NCBI RefSeq assembly: GCF_017873715.1
Contig: NZ_JAGGKM010000001.1
Span: forward strand, 806,001 to 870,000
Origin: Cytobacillus luteolus
GTDB lineage: Bacteria; Bacillota; Bacilli; Bacillales; Bacillaceae_L
DNA: 64,000 nucleotides
Direction: 5' to 3'
Position 1 is the stretch's first letter; each line of letters starts with the position of its first letter. The notes below the pieces were generated by a model, which worked only from the letters and a program-made list of their open reading frames with translations, did no database searches and was not told where the DNA came from. Made by a program: the position numbers and the translations under genes. Below, in pieces: positions 1 through 7,857 of this stretch.

Positions 1-1
1 G

Positions 2-1558
2 AATCTCATTTTTTATATTCATAAAGAGCTAAGAGAAGCATTTCAGTATATAAAATCTAACCAGCGACCTGAGACTAAAAACATATTTCTCGAACAAGCC
101 TATGTGTTTTTTCAATCACAAGAAGTAGATCGTGAAAAGACTCTATCTAATGGAAATTATACAAATGAAGAGCTTTATATACCGGTTATTCTAAAATCTT
201 CTTCATCACGCTTGATTGTTAGAACAGTAATCACAGCCCCTGAAGACGAGGACATTGATAACCGAACCTTCTATTATGGAATCTACAATCAGCTTGCGGA
301 TGACTTTTCCGACATGTTTGATGATATGAGGGACGGAGCAGTTACACCTTATACATATTATTTAAAATATCATGACCAACGAGACGATCTCATCAATCCT
401 TTTGAAATGTACTGGACAGTCATTTCTAACCTCATTCATAACGTGTATCACTCAGATCCTAAAACTCGTGAGATTATATTGGACCGTGCAATCAATGGTC
501 TTAAACGATTTAAAAAAAGAGCGGGAAACCATGTCTACAATGAGGTAATGGAGACTTTTGCATCAGGTAATCCTTCATTTAATCATTTACTTCAAACGAT
601 GGTTAAAAAAGCAGATGATGTTGATTTCTTTGATAAATTGCTTCGTGATCGAATCATTGCCATTTTAAAAAAGGACAAGAAAGAGCGAGCGGAATTTGTA
701 GATAAGGTTGAAACAATAAGAGAGCAAATGAATGAAATGTTAGCTATTTCTTCTAGTAGAAATGTTGATCCAATCATTGAGGCAGCGAACTATAGTTTAA
801 ATGGAGATGGGAAACGGTTAAGACCTATTATTACTTGGGTTATGGGAGTAGAGGGATACGGTTTAGCCCAATCTTCCATCGTGCCGCTGCTAAAATCATT
901 AGAATATATGCATACAGCATCGCTTATTTTTGATGATTTACCGTCTCAGGACAATGCAAAAATGCGGAGAGGACGACCTACTCTTCATCAGGTGAAAAAC
1001 GTTGCGGTAGCAGAACTCACAGGGTTATTTTTAACCCAAAAGGCCATAGAAGAACAAACAACTCTTACTCAGTTTGATTCGAAAACAGTGCTACAATTAA
1101 TCCAATATTCAACTAGGATTACCGGGGAAATGTGTAAGGGACAGGTGATGGACTTAGAGAGTAAAAGTAAACGGTTAACACTTGAACAACTTCAGGCAGT
1201 TTCATTTTATAAAACCGGAATTGCATTCGAAGCTTCCATCATTATGCCAGCTATTCTCGGGAAAGCGACTGAACAGGAACAAAGCACTTTGAAAGAATTT
1301 TCCCGCCATGCAGGGATTGCGTTTCAAATAAAAGATGACTTACTCGATGCGGAAGGTGATGAAAAACTCTTAGGAAAATCTGTTGGAAAAGACACTGAGA
1401 ACAACAACTCAACGTTTGTAACAATTCTCGGCATAGAAAATGCACGAAAAGAACTATGGGAACACTACTGTCTAGCAATGGAAGCACTAGAAAAAGTACC
1501 ACGTAACACTACCTTTCTAAAGCATTTAGTGAATTATATCGTAAATCGGGACCACTAA
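2..1558 (+). CDS. Polyprenyl synthetase family protein, C-terminal part (5' end outside window)
   Basis: The frame is open from base 2, so this is the 3' part of a longer gene. Residues from about 240 (counted from base 2) form an isoprenyl diphosphate synthase domain: a GKRLRP block, the first Asp-rich motif DDLPSQD followed by MRRGRPT, and the second Asp-rich motif KDDLLDAEGD. Such enzymes condense isopentenyl diphosphate onto allylic diphosphates with Mg2+ held by the two Asp motifs. The upstream 240 residues match no domain I recognise, so this is a fusion or extended form; typical family members have only about 300 residues. A palindromic repeat begins 13 bp after the stop codon. The catalytic motifs look intact. 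Product chain length cannot be told from sequence. Confidence 0.8.
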   Translation, partial: NLIFYIHKELREAFQYIKSNQRPETKNIFLEQAYVFFQSQEVDREKTLSNGNYTNEELYIPVILKSSSSRLIVRTVITAPEDEDIDNRTFYYGIYNQLADDFSDMFDDMRDGAVTPYTYYLKYHDQRDDLINPFEMYWTVISNLIHNVYHSDPKTREIILDRAINGLKRFKKRAGNHVYNEVMETFASGNPSFNHLLQTMVKKADDVDFFDKLLRDRIIAILKKDKKERAEFVDKVETIREQMNEMLAISSSRNVDPIIEAANYSLNGDGKRLRPIITWVMGVEGYGLAQSSIVPLLKSLEYMHTASLIFDDLPSQDNAKMRRGRPTLHQVKNVAVAELTGLFLTQKAIEEQTTLTQFDSKTVLQLIQYSTRITGEMCKGQVMDLESKSKRLTLEQLQAVSFYKTGIAFEASIIMPAILGKATEQEQSTLKEFSRHAGIAFQIKDDLLDAEGDEKLLGKSVGKDTENNNSTFVTILGIENARKELWEHYCLAMEALEKVPRNTTFLKHLVNYIVNRDH

Positions 1559-1571
1559 GATTTGGGGATTT

Positions 1572-1624
1572 GGGGCCTGACCCCCAATGCGTTAAAGCTT
1601 TAACGCGCCGGGGGTCAGGCCCCC
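1572..1624. repeat. Palindromic repeat, copy 1
   Basis: Full ~52-bp copy: GGGGCCTGACCCCC arm, centre GTTAAAGCTTTAAC, GGGGGTCAGGCCCC arm. It starts 13 bp after the polyprenyl synthetase stop and precedes a small + strand gene, so it may act as an intrinsic terminator or 3'-end stabiliser. Confidence 0.95.
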
Positions 1625-1685
1625 GATTGTAAAATATTTCATAGTTGGACATACTATATTCAGTATCTTTTTGAGGAGTGTATAT

Positions 1686-1979
1686 ATGAACATTGATTTC
1701 AATACAATTGCTGAAAATATGCCTAACTTCGAGAACCATGATGATGCAAAAGCTTGGTTTGAGGAATATTTCGAAGACAAGTTTATCTTTAAAAACCAGG
1801 ACGAACTAAACGGAAAAACGGTTTATTATTACCATATCATTAAAAATCCAGATGCATATTCACAGTATATGGTGTCATTAACAAGTGAAGTGAAACCTCA
1901 CATAACCGACTTCGATACCTTTGAAAGCTATTCAACTATTGAAATTAGTGAGGATGGGGAAGTTAGTTTTACACAATAA
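1686..1979 (+). CDS. Small acidic hypothetical protein (97 aa)
   Basis: I do not recognise a family. The protein is 97 residues, rich in Asp/Glu and aromatic residues, with no signal peptide or membrane segment; it is probably cytosolic. The ATG at 1686 was preferred to an upstream in-frame TTG because GAGGAG lies 8-13 bases before it. The gene stands alone between a palindromic repeat and a bidirectional terminator, so it is likely monocistronic. The ribosome binding site and amino-acid composition make it look like a real gene. Confidence 0.7.
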   Translation: MNIDFNTIAENMPNFENHDDAKAWFEEYFEDKFIFKNQDELNGKTVYYYHIIKNPDAYSQYMVSLTSEVKPHITDFDTFESYSTIEISEDGEVSFTQ

Positions 1980-2018
1980 TCTATCGATGAAGAGATCGTA
2001 AAAATAAGCAACACAAAG

Positions 2019-2048
2019 AATGCGCACCCTATACAACCGGTGCGCATC
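2019..2048. terminator. Bidirectional hairpin between convergent genes
   Basis: The inverted repeat TGCGCACC...GGTGCGCA with a 10-base loop is followed by a T-rich stretch on the + strand and a weaker one on the - strand. It lies between the stops at 1979 and 2057. Confidence 0.75.
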
Positions 2049-2056
2049 ACTTATTT

Positions 2057-2749
2057 TTATTCAACATAATAAACCTCTGAGCTACCAATCTCTAAACAAT
2101 ACAACCTTCCACCATAAGCGCAACCACCATCAATTCCGATGATGTTATTTTCGCCAAAGTAGACTTCATCACTTTTATGTAAACGTTTCGTTGGAGTATG
2201 TCCAAACACGACTGTCTTTTCTCCACTGTATCCCTGGTGGAATTCATCGCGAATCCATACTAATGTATGCCTTTCTGTCTCATCAAGAGGTGTTTCTGGA
2301 TGAACACCTGCATGAACAAAAATATGAGTGTCTGTTTCATAGTAGTAAGGAAATGTTTTCAAAATCTCAATATGTGATTGGATCTCTTTGTTCATATAAA
2401 GAGGGTCAGGAATTTCATCGGTCGTAAACCAATACTTCGCATCGTCTTTTGCAATTTCGTACCCATAGTTTTGAAGGGTTTTAATACCACCATTATAAAA
2501 CCAACGCTTTAAATTCATTGGATCACCATGAAAGGCGTCCATCATCATTTTTTCATGGTTGCCAACTAAAGCAATGGCACCTTCAGCCTTTAACTCAATC
2601 ACCTTATCTAACACAGCCCTCGAATGAGGTCCACGATCAACAAAGTCCCCTAATAGTAAAAGCTGATCCTGCGTACTGTTATAGTTTACAAGCTCCAAAA
2701 GGCGCTCAAATTTATCTAGTTCTCCATGTATATCACTTATTGCTAACAT
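2057..2749 (-). CDS. Metallophosphoesterase, PrpE/ApaH-like serine/threonine phosphatase family
   Basis: The calcineurin-like phosphoesterase motifs appear in order: SDIHG near the N-terminus, GDFVDRGPHS, GNHEKMM, and later FVHAGVHP and FGHTP. These Asp, His and Asn residues bind the two metal ions of PPP-family phosphatases. At about 230 residues it fits the bacterial single-domain class (B. subtilis PrpE and relatives), which act on phosphoproteins or dinucleoside tetraphosphates; the sequence does not say which. The start is uncertain: ATG at 2749 gives a normal N-terminus, but an AAAGG better spaces a TTG three codons upstream (2758). It is convergent with the preceding small gene. Confidence 0.85.
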   Translation of the reverse strand: MLAISDIHGELDKFERLLELVNYNSTQDQLLLLGDFVDRGPHSRAVLDKVIELKAEGAIALVGNHEKMMMDAFHGDPMNLKRWFYNGGIKTLQNYGYEIAKDDAKYWFTTDEIPDPLYMNKEIQSHIEILKTFPYYYETDTHIFVHAGVHPETPLDETERHTLVWIRDEFHQGYSGEKTVVFGHTPTKRLHKSDEVYFGENNIIGIDGGCAYGGRLYCLEIGSSEVYYVE

Positions 2750-2982
2750 TCGTTTCAATAGTTTCACAACCTTTTTCAACAAACTACCATATAATTGGTC
2801 TATTTTATTCTACCATATTTTACAAGAAGCAAAGAAATTTTAGTTGCCTGAACTATAAATACATCTACATTGAAAGATATGTTCTGATATACTTAAAATT
2901 TGGAAAGAATAACAATGAGAAACAGAGGGACAGTTTGTTAAGTTCGTGTCTAGTCCCAAACAAGATAGTGGAGGAAATAGTA

Positions 2983-3477
2983 ATGACTAACAATGATATA
3001 TTAATTCGCTTACGATATGCACTAGATATTAGAGACATCGACATGGTAGAAATGTTTAAGTTAGGTGGCGTAGAGGTAACAAAAGAAGATGTGCAAATGA
3101 TGCTGAAAAAGACGTATGAAGAAGATGAGTACGATGAAAATGAAGAGATTTATAAAATTAACAATAAAAAGCTAGAGTCTTTCTTAAACGGTTTTATTAC
3201 GTTTAAAAGAGGAAAGCAGGATCCTAAACCTGGACAAGCTTCAGCGCCACCGTCTCAGCCTGAGCCTGTGAATAATATGCTTTTAAAGAAAGTAAAGATT
3301 GCACTTTCTCTGACTAGTGAGGAAATGATTGATGTGTTAGACATGGGAGGAGTTGCCGTTTCCAAGGGAGAACTCGGTGCGATCCTTCGTAAAGTTGGAC
3401 ATAAAAATTACAAGGTTTGTCTGGACAGATTCGCTCGTAATTTCTTAAAGGGATTGGCTATTAAGTATAGGGGATAA
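2983..3477 (+). CDS. DUF1456 family protein (YehS-like)
   Basis: The 164-residue protein is made of two related halves. Each begins with a helix of the type LLIRLRYAL / LKKVKIALSL and continues through a Met-rich segment ending in GGVEVTKED or GGVAVSKGE. This duplicated pattern is characteristic of DUF1456 (E. coli YehS), a cytosolic family of unknown function. The halves are joined by an acidic stretch and a Pro/Ser/Gln linker. The start at 2983 is set by GAGGAAATAGTA before the ATG; the much longer open frame upstream runs antisense to the phosphatase gene and is not credible. Confidence 0.85.
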   Translation: MTNNDILIRLRYALDIRDIDMVEMFKLGGVEVTKEDVQMMLKKTYEEDEYDENEEIYKINNKKLESFLNGFITFKRGKQDPKPGQASAPPSQPEPVNNMLLKKVKIALSLTSEEMIDVLDMGGVAVSKGELGAILRKVGHKNYKVCLDRFARNFLKGLAIKYRG

Positions 3478-3559
3478 GAGAAATTTAGAAACAGTAAACC
3501 CTGTTGCCTTTTGAAATGGTAATGGGGTTTATGAGGTGCAACTAAGATAGAGTAAATCA

Positions 3560-3590
3560 AAGTCTTTATTTTTGAGAAAAATAAAGACTT
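3560..3590. terminator. Perfect 13-bp inverted repeat between convergent genes
   Basis: AGTCTTTATTTTT-GAG-AAAAATAAAGACT is a perfect hairpin with a 3-base loop between the convergent genes ending at 3477 and 3625. The A/T-rich stem arms could supply a U-tract in either direction. Terminator function is inferred. Confidence 0.6.
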
Positions 3591-3624
3591 AAGGGTATCG
3601 CACAAAGTAATATTTAAAAACTCT

Positions 3625-4140
3625 CTATATATCTAACTTTTGCTTGATTTTTGCAATGTCTCGTTCATGCTTTTCTGTTCTATTAAAAAGTAGATTAATA
3701 TCAGAATCTGTCTCAGACTTGTTGCGCCTTAAGTCTTGTCTAATGCTAGTAAAGTTTTCAGTTAAAAGAGTGGTCGTATGTTTGAACAAATCCTTTAGTT
3801 CGTCTTGTCCTTTTTCTAGGTACCCTAACCTAGCTTCAACAGAGTCAAATCGTTGGTCCATACCTGTGAACCTTTGATCAACTGCATCGAATCGTTGATC
3901 AACAGCATCAAATCGTTGGTCAACAGCATCGAATCGTTGATCAACAGCATCGAATCGTTGATCAACAGCATCAAATCGTTGGTCAATAGCAACGAACTTC
4001 TGGTCAACAGCATCAAACTTTGCCTCGAATTTTTGTTCCATCTGGTTTAATCTGTTGTTTGTCTCTTTTTGTCCCTCTTCCAACCTACCGAAACCTGTCT
4101 CAAGCCTTTGAAGAATTCCTCTCAGTTCCTGATCCACCAT
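3625..4140 (-). CDS. Heptad-repeat coiled-coil protein (171 aa)
   Basis: About eight heptads of the form DQRFDAV occupy the centre, flanked by Gln/Glu/Lys-rich helices (EEGQKETNNRLNQMEQKF before; EKGQDELKDLF after). The whole protein should be one long amphipathic coiled coil with no membrane segment. The ATG at 4140 has GGAGG 5 bases upstream; the GTG just inside is also well placed. Similar short Bacillus proteins exist with varying heptad number, but I know no function. The centre is encoded by near-identical 21-bp direct repeats, so length may vary between strains. Confidence 0.75.
   Translation of the reverse strand: MVDQELRGILQRLETGFGRLEEGQKETNNRLNQMEQKFEAKFDAVDQKFVAIDQRFDAVDQRFDAVDQRFDAVDQRFDAVDQRFDAVDQRFTGMDQRFDSVEARLGYLEKGQDELKDLFKHTTTLLTENFTSIRQDLRRNKSETDSDINLLFNRTEKHERDIAKIKQKLDI
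3846..4018. repeat. 21-bp tandem repeat inside the coiled-coil gene
   Basis: About eight tandem units of roughly ATCGAATCGTTGATCAACAGC (+ strand reading), each encoding one heptad. The inner units are nearly identical and the outer ones more diverged, as expected from slippage or recombination. Confidence 0.9.
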
Positions 4141-4241
4141 GATCACCTCCCTTATATAAATAATTTCTCTTACAACTAAAATTATACCATACTCAACCTA
4201 AATAGAACAAGTGTTCTTGCTTGGGTTTTTTTAAAAAAGAA

Positions 4242-4292
4242 GGGCCTGACCCCCAGTGCGTTAATGTTTTAACGCGCCGGGGGTCAGGCCCC
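4242..4292. repeat. Palindromic repeat, copy 2
   Basis: The left arm starts GGGCC (one G short) and the centre reads GTTAATGTTTTAAC instead of GTTAAAGCTTTAAC. It lies 12 bp after the stop of the minus-strand CdsA-like gene; the right flank reads GACACAATTTA. Confidence 0.93.
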
Positions 4293-4304
4293 GAAAGACA
4301 CAAT

Positions 4305-5222
4305 TTACATAAAGTCAAAGAAGTACCTTATTACATGGAAGAAGATTGGTGCTGTGTATGTTAGGCTATCCACTCGACTCAGATAGCTTTCTCCAGAGGA
4401 GGCTAGCTTTTCGTTGTCTCCAATAAGTAAATCACGCTTCAAAACTGATATAGTAAGTGCTCCAAAAAATCCTCCAAAAGCAATGAGTAGACCTGATATA
4501 ATGCCAAATTTAACATCGAATGGGGTTAGGTATGGAAATACGAAATAGGCAGCAGTTGTTGTAACAATAGTTGCGCCAATAAATCCTTCCCAAGAAATAT
4601 TTGCGTTGGCAGTTGGAACTACTTTTCTTTTTCCAAAATAGAGCGAGATTAAAAAGTGTACAGCATCATTCAACTGTGTGAGTAATACTAGGAATAAGAC
4701 AAGATTCGCTCCGTATTCGGGAGATGCGAATTGGAAGTAGGCAAGATGGCTCAAACCAAACACCATGAGCATTAAACCCCATTGAGTTGAGCTTACCGAG
4801 CGTAAAAAACCAACTGTTCCTTTTTTTCCTAGGATTTGAGGTAATGGCAAGAACAAAAACACATAAATCGGAATAAAGACAATAAACATGCCATACCATT
4901 CAATGTAAATCAAATAAAACTGTACCGGAATGGAAAGATAGGCCCATAAAAAAGCCCTGCGATCAACTTTCCTTGTTTTGAACATTGAAAAATATTCTTT
5001 TAGCGCAAAAAAGCAAAGCACCATCAAGGAAACCAACGAAACAATTGGATTGAAAAGAGTCGCGAACACAAAAATAACAAACATGCCCCACCATGTTTTT
5101 ACGCGAAGTGATAACGCTGAAAAGTCCTTTTTGGGCTGGCTCTTTTTTACAATACTAAATAATATACTAATTACTAGTAGACTAAGAAAAATCACTAACT
5201 GTGTCCATAATGCACTATTCAA
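4305..5222 (-). CDS. Phosphatidate cytidylyltransferase (CdsA family) integral membrane protein
   Basis: This 305-residue protein has about eight hydrophobic segments. Its C-terminal signature, SYLSRVDSLTYTAPIFFH, corresponds to the CdsA S-x-x-x-R-x-x-D-S-L-x-x-x-A-P-x-F-F-H pattern; the upstream LNDAVHFLISLYFGKRK and SWEGFIGA blocks also fit. CdsA enzymes make CDP-diacylglycerol from phosphatidate and CTP in the membrane. The protein resembles the E. coli YnbB-type paralogue more than the housekeeping enzyme, which normally sits next to dxr and uppS; those are absent here. The start is a TTG at 5222 with GGTGAGAGG directly before it, so the exact start is uncertain. Confidence 0.8.
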   Translation of the reverse strand: MNSALWTQLVIFLSLLVISILFSIVKKSQPKKDFSALSLRVKTWWGMFVIFVFATLFNPIVSLVSLMVLCFFALKEYFSMFKTRKVDRRAFLWAYLSIPVQFYLIYIEWYGMFIVFIPIYVFLFLPLPQILGKKGTVGFLRSVSSTQWGLMLMVFGLSHLAYFQFASPEYGANLVLFLVLLTQLNDAVHFLISLYFGKRKVVPTANANISWEGFIGATIVTTTAAYFVFPYLTPFDVKFGIISGLLIAFGGFFGALTISVLKRDLLIGDNEKLASSGESYLSRVDSLTYTAPIFFHVIRYFFDFM

Positions 5223-5312
5223 CCTCTCACCAACTTTGTTCTTATATTTGTAAAAACAGTCATGTATAATTACTATAGGATAAAAATGTCAGTTTTAAAA
5301 GAGGGAATACGG

Positions 5313-5867
5313 ATGGAAATGAATCAAAGTGTCTATCTAATGCTTACCGACACGGGTACTTTATTTACAAAATCGATAAAAAAATATACAAAGGCTCCAT
5401 ATAATCATGCCTCAATTGCCTTCGATCCAAATCTACAAGAGCTATATAGTTTCGGCCGAAAAAAACCGAGTAACCCTATTAATGGTGGATTTGTGAGGGA
5501 AGATGTGTTCAAAGGTACCTATAGTAAATACCCGAATACAACCTGTGTAATTTATAAACTTGAAGTTTCAGAGCGGGACGTTGAAAAAATGAAGCGAGTA
5601 TTAAATGTATTCAAGAGAAATCAAAGTAAGTTTCTGTATAACCTTCTAGGACTAGTCGGAGTCTCTCTTAATGAACCGATTGAATTCAGTAACTCTTATT
5701 TCTGCTCTCAGTTCGTTGCAGAAGTTCTCCATCGTTCAGGTATCCGATTATGGGATAAACTCCCTGCACTAGTCACTCCAGACGATTTTCGAGACCACCC
5801 TAGATTTGAACAAGTATATGAAGGGAAATTATTTGATTATGAACCCGTGAAAAAAAGATATTCTTAA
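5313..5867 (+). CDS. YiiX/YebB-like permuted NlpC/P60 cysteine hydrolase
   Basis: The pattern is that of circularly permuted papain-fold hydrolases. A His in an early beta strand (KAPYNHASIAF) is followed near residue 135 by a Cys in the segment SNSYFCSQFVAEVL. The sequence ends with VTPDDFRDHP, typical of YiiX/YycO-like proteins that release acyl or peptide groups. No signal peptide is seen, so it may be intracellular. ATG 5313 was chosen because GAGGG lies 7 bases upstream; ATG 5286 is an alternative. The substrate is unknown. Confidence 0.75.
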   Translation: MEMNQSVYLMLTDTGTLFTKSIKKYTKAPYNHASIAFDPNLQELYSFGRKKPSNPINGGFVREDVFKGTYSKYPNTTCVIYKLEVSERDVEKMKRVLNVFKRNQSKFLYNLLGLVGVSLNEPIEFSNSYFCSQFVAEVLHRSGIRLWDKLPALVTPDDFRDHPRFEQVYEGKLFDYEPVKKRYS

Positions 5868-5883
5868 TTAAAATGTGTCATAA

Positions 5884-5934
5884 GGGGCCTGACCCCCAGT
5901 GCGCTAAAGCTTTAACGCGCCGGGGGTCAGGCCC
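5884..5934. repeat. Palindromic repeat, copy 3
   Basis: Full copy starting 16 bp after the hydrolase stop. The centre reads GCTAAAGCTTTAAC. It is followed directly by TTTTTT, giving it all the features of an intrinsic terminator for the + strand gene. Confidence 0.95.
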
Positions 5935-6061
5935 TTTTTTATATAAACTTTGTATAGGTATATACTCATAGGTCTTTACTACTTGCATTAATGGCAAGGT
6001 TAGGATAAAATACAACAAGATAAGTTATACAAAAATTATACAATTAAGGATGATGACACTG

Positions 6062-7372
6062 ATGTTACAGTTCCTGCAATTACATAAAAATAAAAGAGAA
6101 CAGTTTGAAGCAACTCTTCAATTCAATAACACTGACAAATCTATTAACCTAGCAGATGAAAAACTAAATTTGCGACTTCAATATATGGGCTTTACACAAA
6201 AACATCTTGATCTTCTTGTGGAAATACAACCAGTGATTATGGATTTAGCCGATGATGTACTTGAAACGGTACTTGATCACCTCTATACATTTAAACCACT
6301 CGAGCGAATTGCGACAACACATTCAAGTAGAGAAAGATTAAAGAATGTATTCTTATATTATTTTAAAAGTGTATTCAGTGGCACAATAGATGATAAATTC
6401 CTAGAAATGAGAAATCGCATTGGGGGGACACATAATAATGCTGATCTACCAATCGGTTGGTTTCTAGCAACTTACCAAACTATACAATCGCTTCTGATAC
6501 CAAAGATTGTCGAGTGTTATCAAGATCAACCAGAGAAACTTGCAGATGTACTTTTGGCTGTAACGCATATTATTAACTTTGATTCGCAGCTCGTTACTGA
6601 AAATTATTTAAATAGTAGAATTGAACAATTAAAGGAACTTACCAATAAAAATGCAGAACTGCAGAAAGAAATGACTTCTATGAGTCAGGAACTTGCAGCA
6701 TCAGTAGAACAAACGGATGCTTCCATACACGAAACAACTCAAAAAGCTGAGCAAATTAAGACTGAAACAGAAAATACTGAAAAAAGTAGTAAAAACTTAA
6801 TCAATCTATCGAATGAAAATGAAAAGCAAATGGAAAAATTAACGTCCTCTTTTTCAGAATTGAAGAAGACAATAAATGACTCAATTCAAGTCACTGATGT
6901 AGTAAAACAAATTACGAATACAATATCTGACATGACAAGGCAGATTGAGGGGATTGCAGATCAAACGAATTTACTAGCACTGAATGCATCCATTGAGGCA
7001 GCTAGAGCTGGTGATCATGGTAAGGGATTTGCAGTAGTGGCTCAAGAAGTAAGAAAGCTTGCAGAAAATACAAAAAGCATGAGTAATGAAATTGTTCAAT
7101 CCATTCAAAAAAGTAACCAGCACATAAGTGACTTAAGTAGCCATATGAATGTGATGAACGCTTCATCTGAAAGTTCCCAACACGAAATTGACCGCGTAAA
7201 AGGTGGACTTCAAACCGTTAAAATGGAGATGGAGAACTATATTGAAATGTTTTCACGAAATAAGAAGGATCTTGATTACATTGTAGAATCCATTACGGAA
7301 ATTAAAGATACTATGACGGGGATATCCTCATTATCAACTGACTTACTTTATAAAGCTGAGAGTATGCAGTAA
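6062..7372 (+). CDS. hemAT: Heme-based aerotactic transducer HemAT (globin-coupled MCP)
   Basis: Residues ~35-185 form a globin-coupled sensor domain with the proximal heme ligand at His124 ([16 protein letters not shown]), matching His123 of B. subtilis HemAT. Residues ~200-436 form a cytoplasmic methyl-accepting signalling domain with the invariant hairpin tip ([20 protein letters not shown], then [10 protein letters not shown]). There is no transmembrane segment, as in HemAT. Oxygen binding to heme is known to alter CheA activity. ATG 6062 (MLQFLQ) matches the family N-terminus and has AAGG 11 bases before it; two earlier ATGs are too close to that site. The gene is monocistronic. Confidence 0.93.
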   Translation: MLQFLQLHKNKREQFEATLQFNNTDKSINLADEKLNLRLQYMGFTQKHLDLLVEIQPVIMDLADDVLETVLDHLYTFKPLERIATTHSSRERLKNVFLYYFKSVFSGTIDDKFLEMRNRIGGTHNNADLPIGWFLATYQTIQSLLIPKIVECYQDQPEKLADVLLAVTHIINFDSQLVTENYLNSRIEQLKELTNKNAELQKEMTSMSQELAASVEQTDASIHETTQKAEQIKTETENTEKSSKNLINLSNENEKQMEKLTSSFSELKKTINDSIQVTDVVKQITNTISDMTRQIEGIADQTNLLALNASIEAARAGDHGKGFAVVAQEVRKLAENTKSMSNEIVQSIQKSNQHISDLSSHMNVMNASSESSQHEIDRVKGGLQTVKMEMENYIEMFSRNKKDLDYIVESITEIKDTMTGISSLSTDLLYKAESMQ

Positions 7373-7420
7373 CATTCTGGGGCTCACTTCCACTGCTCGA
7401 CGATAATTCATGTTTCTGAA

Positions 7421-7540
7421 GCTCAAACGAAGGTTAAGCTAGGAATCGAATACTCTAGAAATGGAAAAAATGAAGAGGCCTTAAAAGAGCTTGATGGAGT
7501 CTTACTATTAGATCGTTTAATTCGAAAACAACGATGGTAG
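7421..7540 (+). pseudogene. Possible 3' gene remnant (TPR-like fragment)
   Basis: A 39-codon open stretch encodes a peptide containing GIEYSRNGKNEEALKELDG, which resembles one TPR-like helical hairpin. It ends at a TAG and has no usable start or ribosome binding site. It lies between hemAT and a palindromic repeat. It is most likely the decayed C-terminal end of a lost gene; the assignment is weak. Confidence 0.3.
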
Positions 7541-7595
7541 AAACCAAAATCATGCTTGAAGTTGTACTTAAATACTTATAGAAATTATGTCTTTC

Positions 7596-7646
7596 GGGGC
7601 CTGACCCCCGGTGCGTTAAAGCTTTAACGCACTGGGGTCAGGCCCC
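7596..7646. repeat. Palindromic repeat, copy 4
   Basis: Full copy with GGTGCG facing CGCACT across the stem. It is followed by TTTTGTCATATTA and preceded by AAATTATGTC, showing the extended flanks shared with other copies. It lies 223 bp after hemAT, next to the gene remnant. Confidence 0.94.
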
Positions 7647-7668
7647 TTTTGTCATATTATGTTCCCTC

Positions 7669-7698
7669 TTTACTTCATTGTTGAACCTCATGTATAGT
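7669..7698 (+). promoter_or_regulatory. Candidate sigma-A promoter for the GNAT-fusion operon
   Basis: TTTACT (7669-7674), an 18-bp spacer and TATAGT (7693-7698) precede the mini-ORF at 7771 and the fusion gene at 7858. No other good match is seen in the interval. Confidence 0.45.
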
Positions 7699-7770
7699 GA
7701 AAAGGTGGATATTTATCCATAATTTTCAAAAAAATACTGCCGGTAACGGTAAGAACAGGAGGAGATGTAA

Positions 7771-7833
7771 ATGATTAACGGTCAAAGCAAGGCATACAAT
7801 GGTAAGGATGAGAGTAGGAATTGGAAGACGTAG
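7771..7833 (+). CDS. Putative 20-codon upstream leader ORF
   Basis: The ATG at 7771 is preceded by a textbook AGGAGG (start spacing 8), better than that of the large gene behind it. The frame encodes 20 residues (begins MINGQSK, ends NWKT) and stops at TAG 7831, only 24 bp before the ATG of the 1016-residue protein. It is too short for homology. It could be a translated leader that tunes expression of the next gene, or a chance ORF. Confidence 0.4.
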   Translation: MINGQSKAYNGKDESRNWKT

Positions 7834-7857
7834 TAAATGTTATTGGAGGAAAACAGA

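Noticed and set aside
2518-2982. Long N-terminal extension of the DUF1456 frame
   Set aside because: It runs antisense to the phosphatase gene; ATG 2983 has the proper ribosome binding site and family N-terminus.
3846-4018. CRISPR-like or regulatory tandem repeat
   Set aside because: The 21-bp units have no spacers and encode heptads of a coiled-coil protein.
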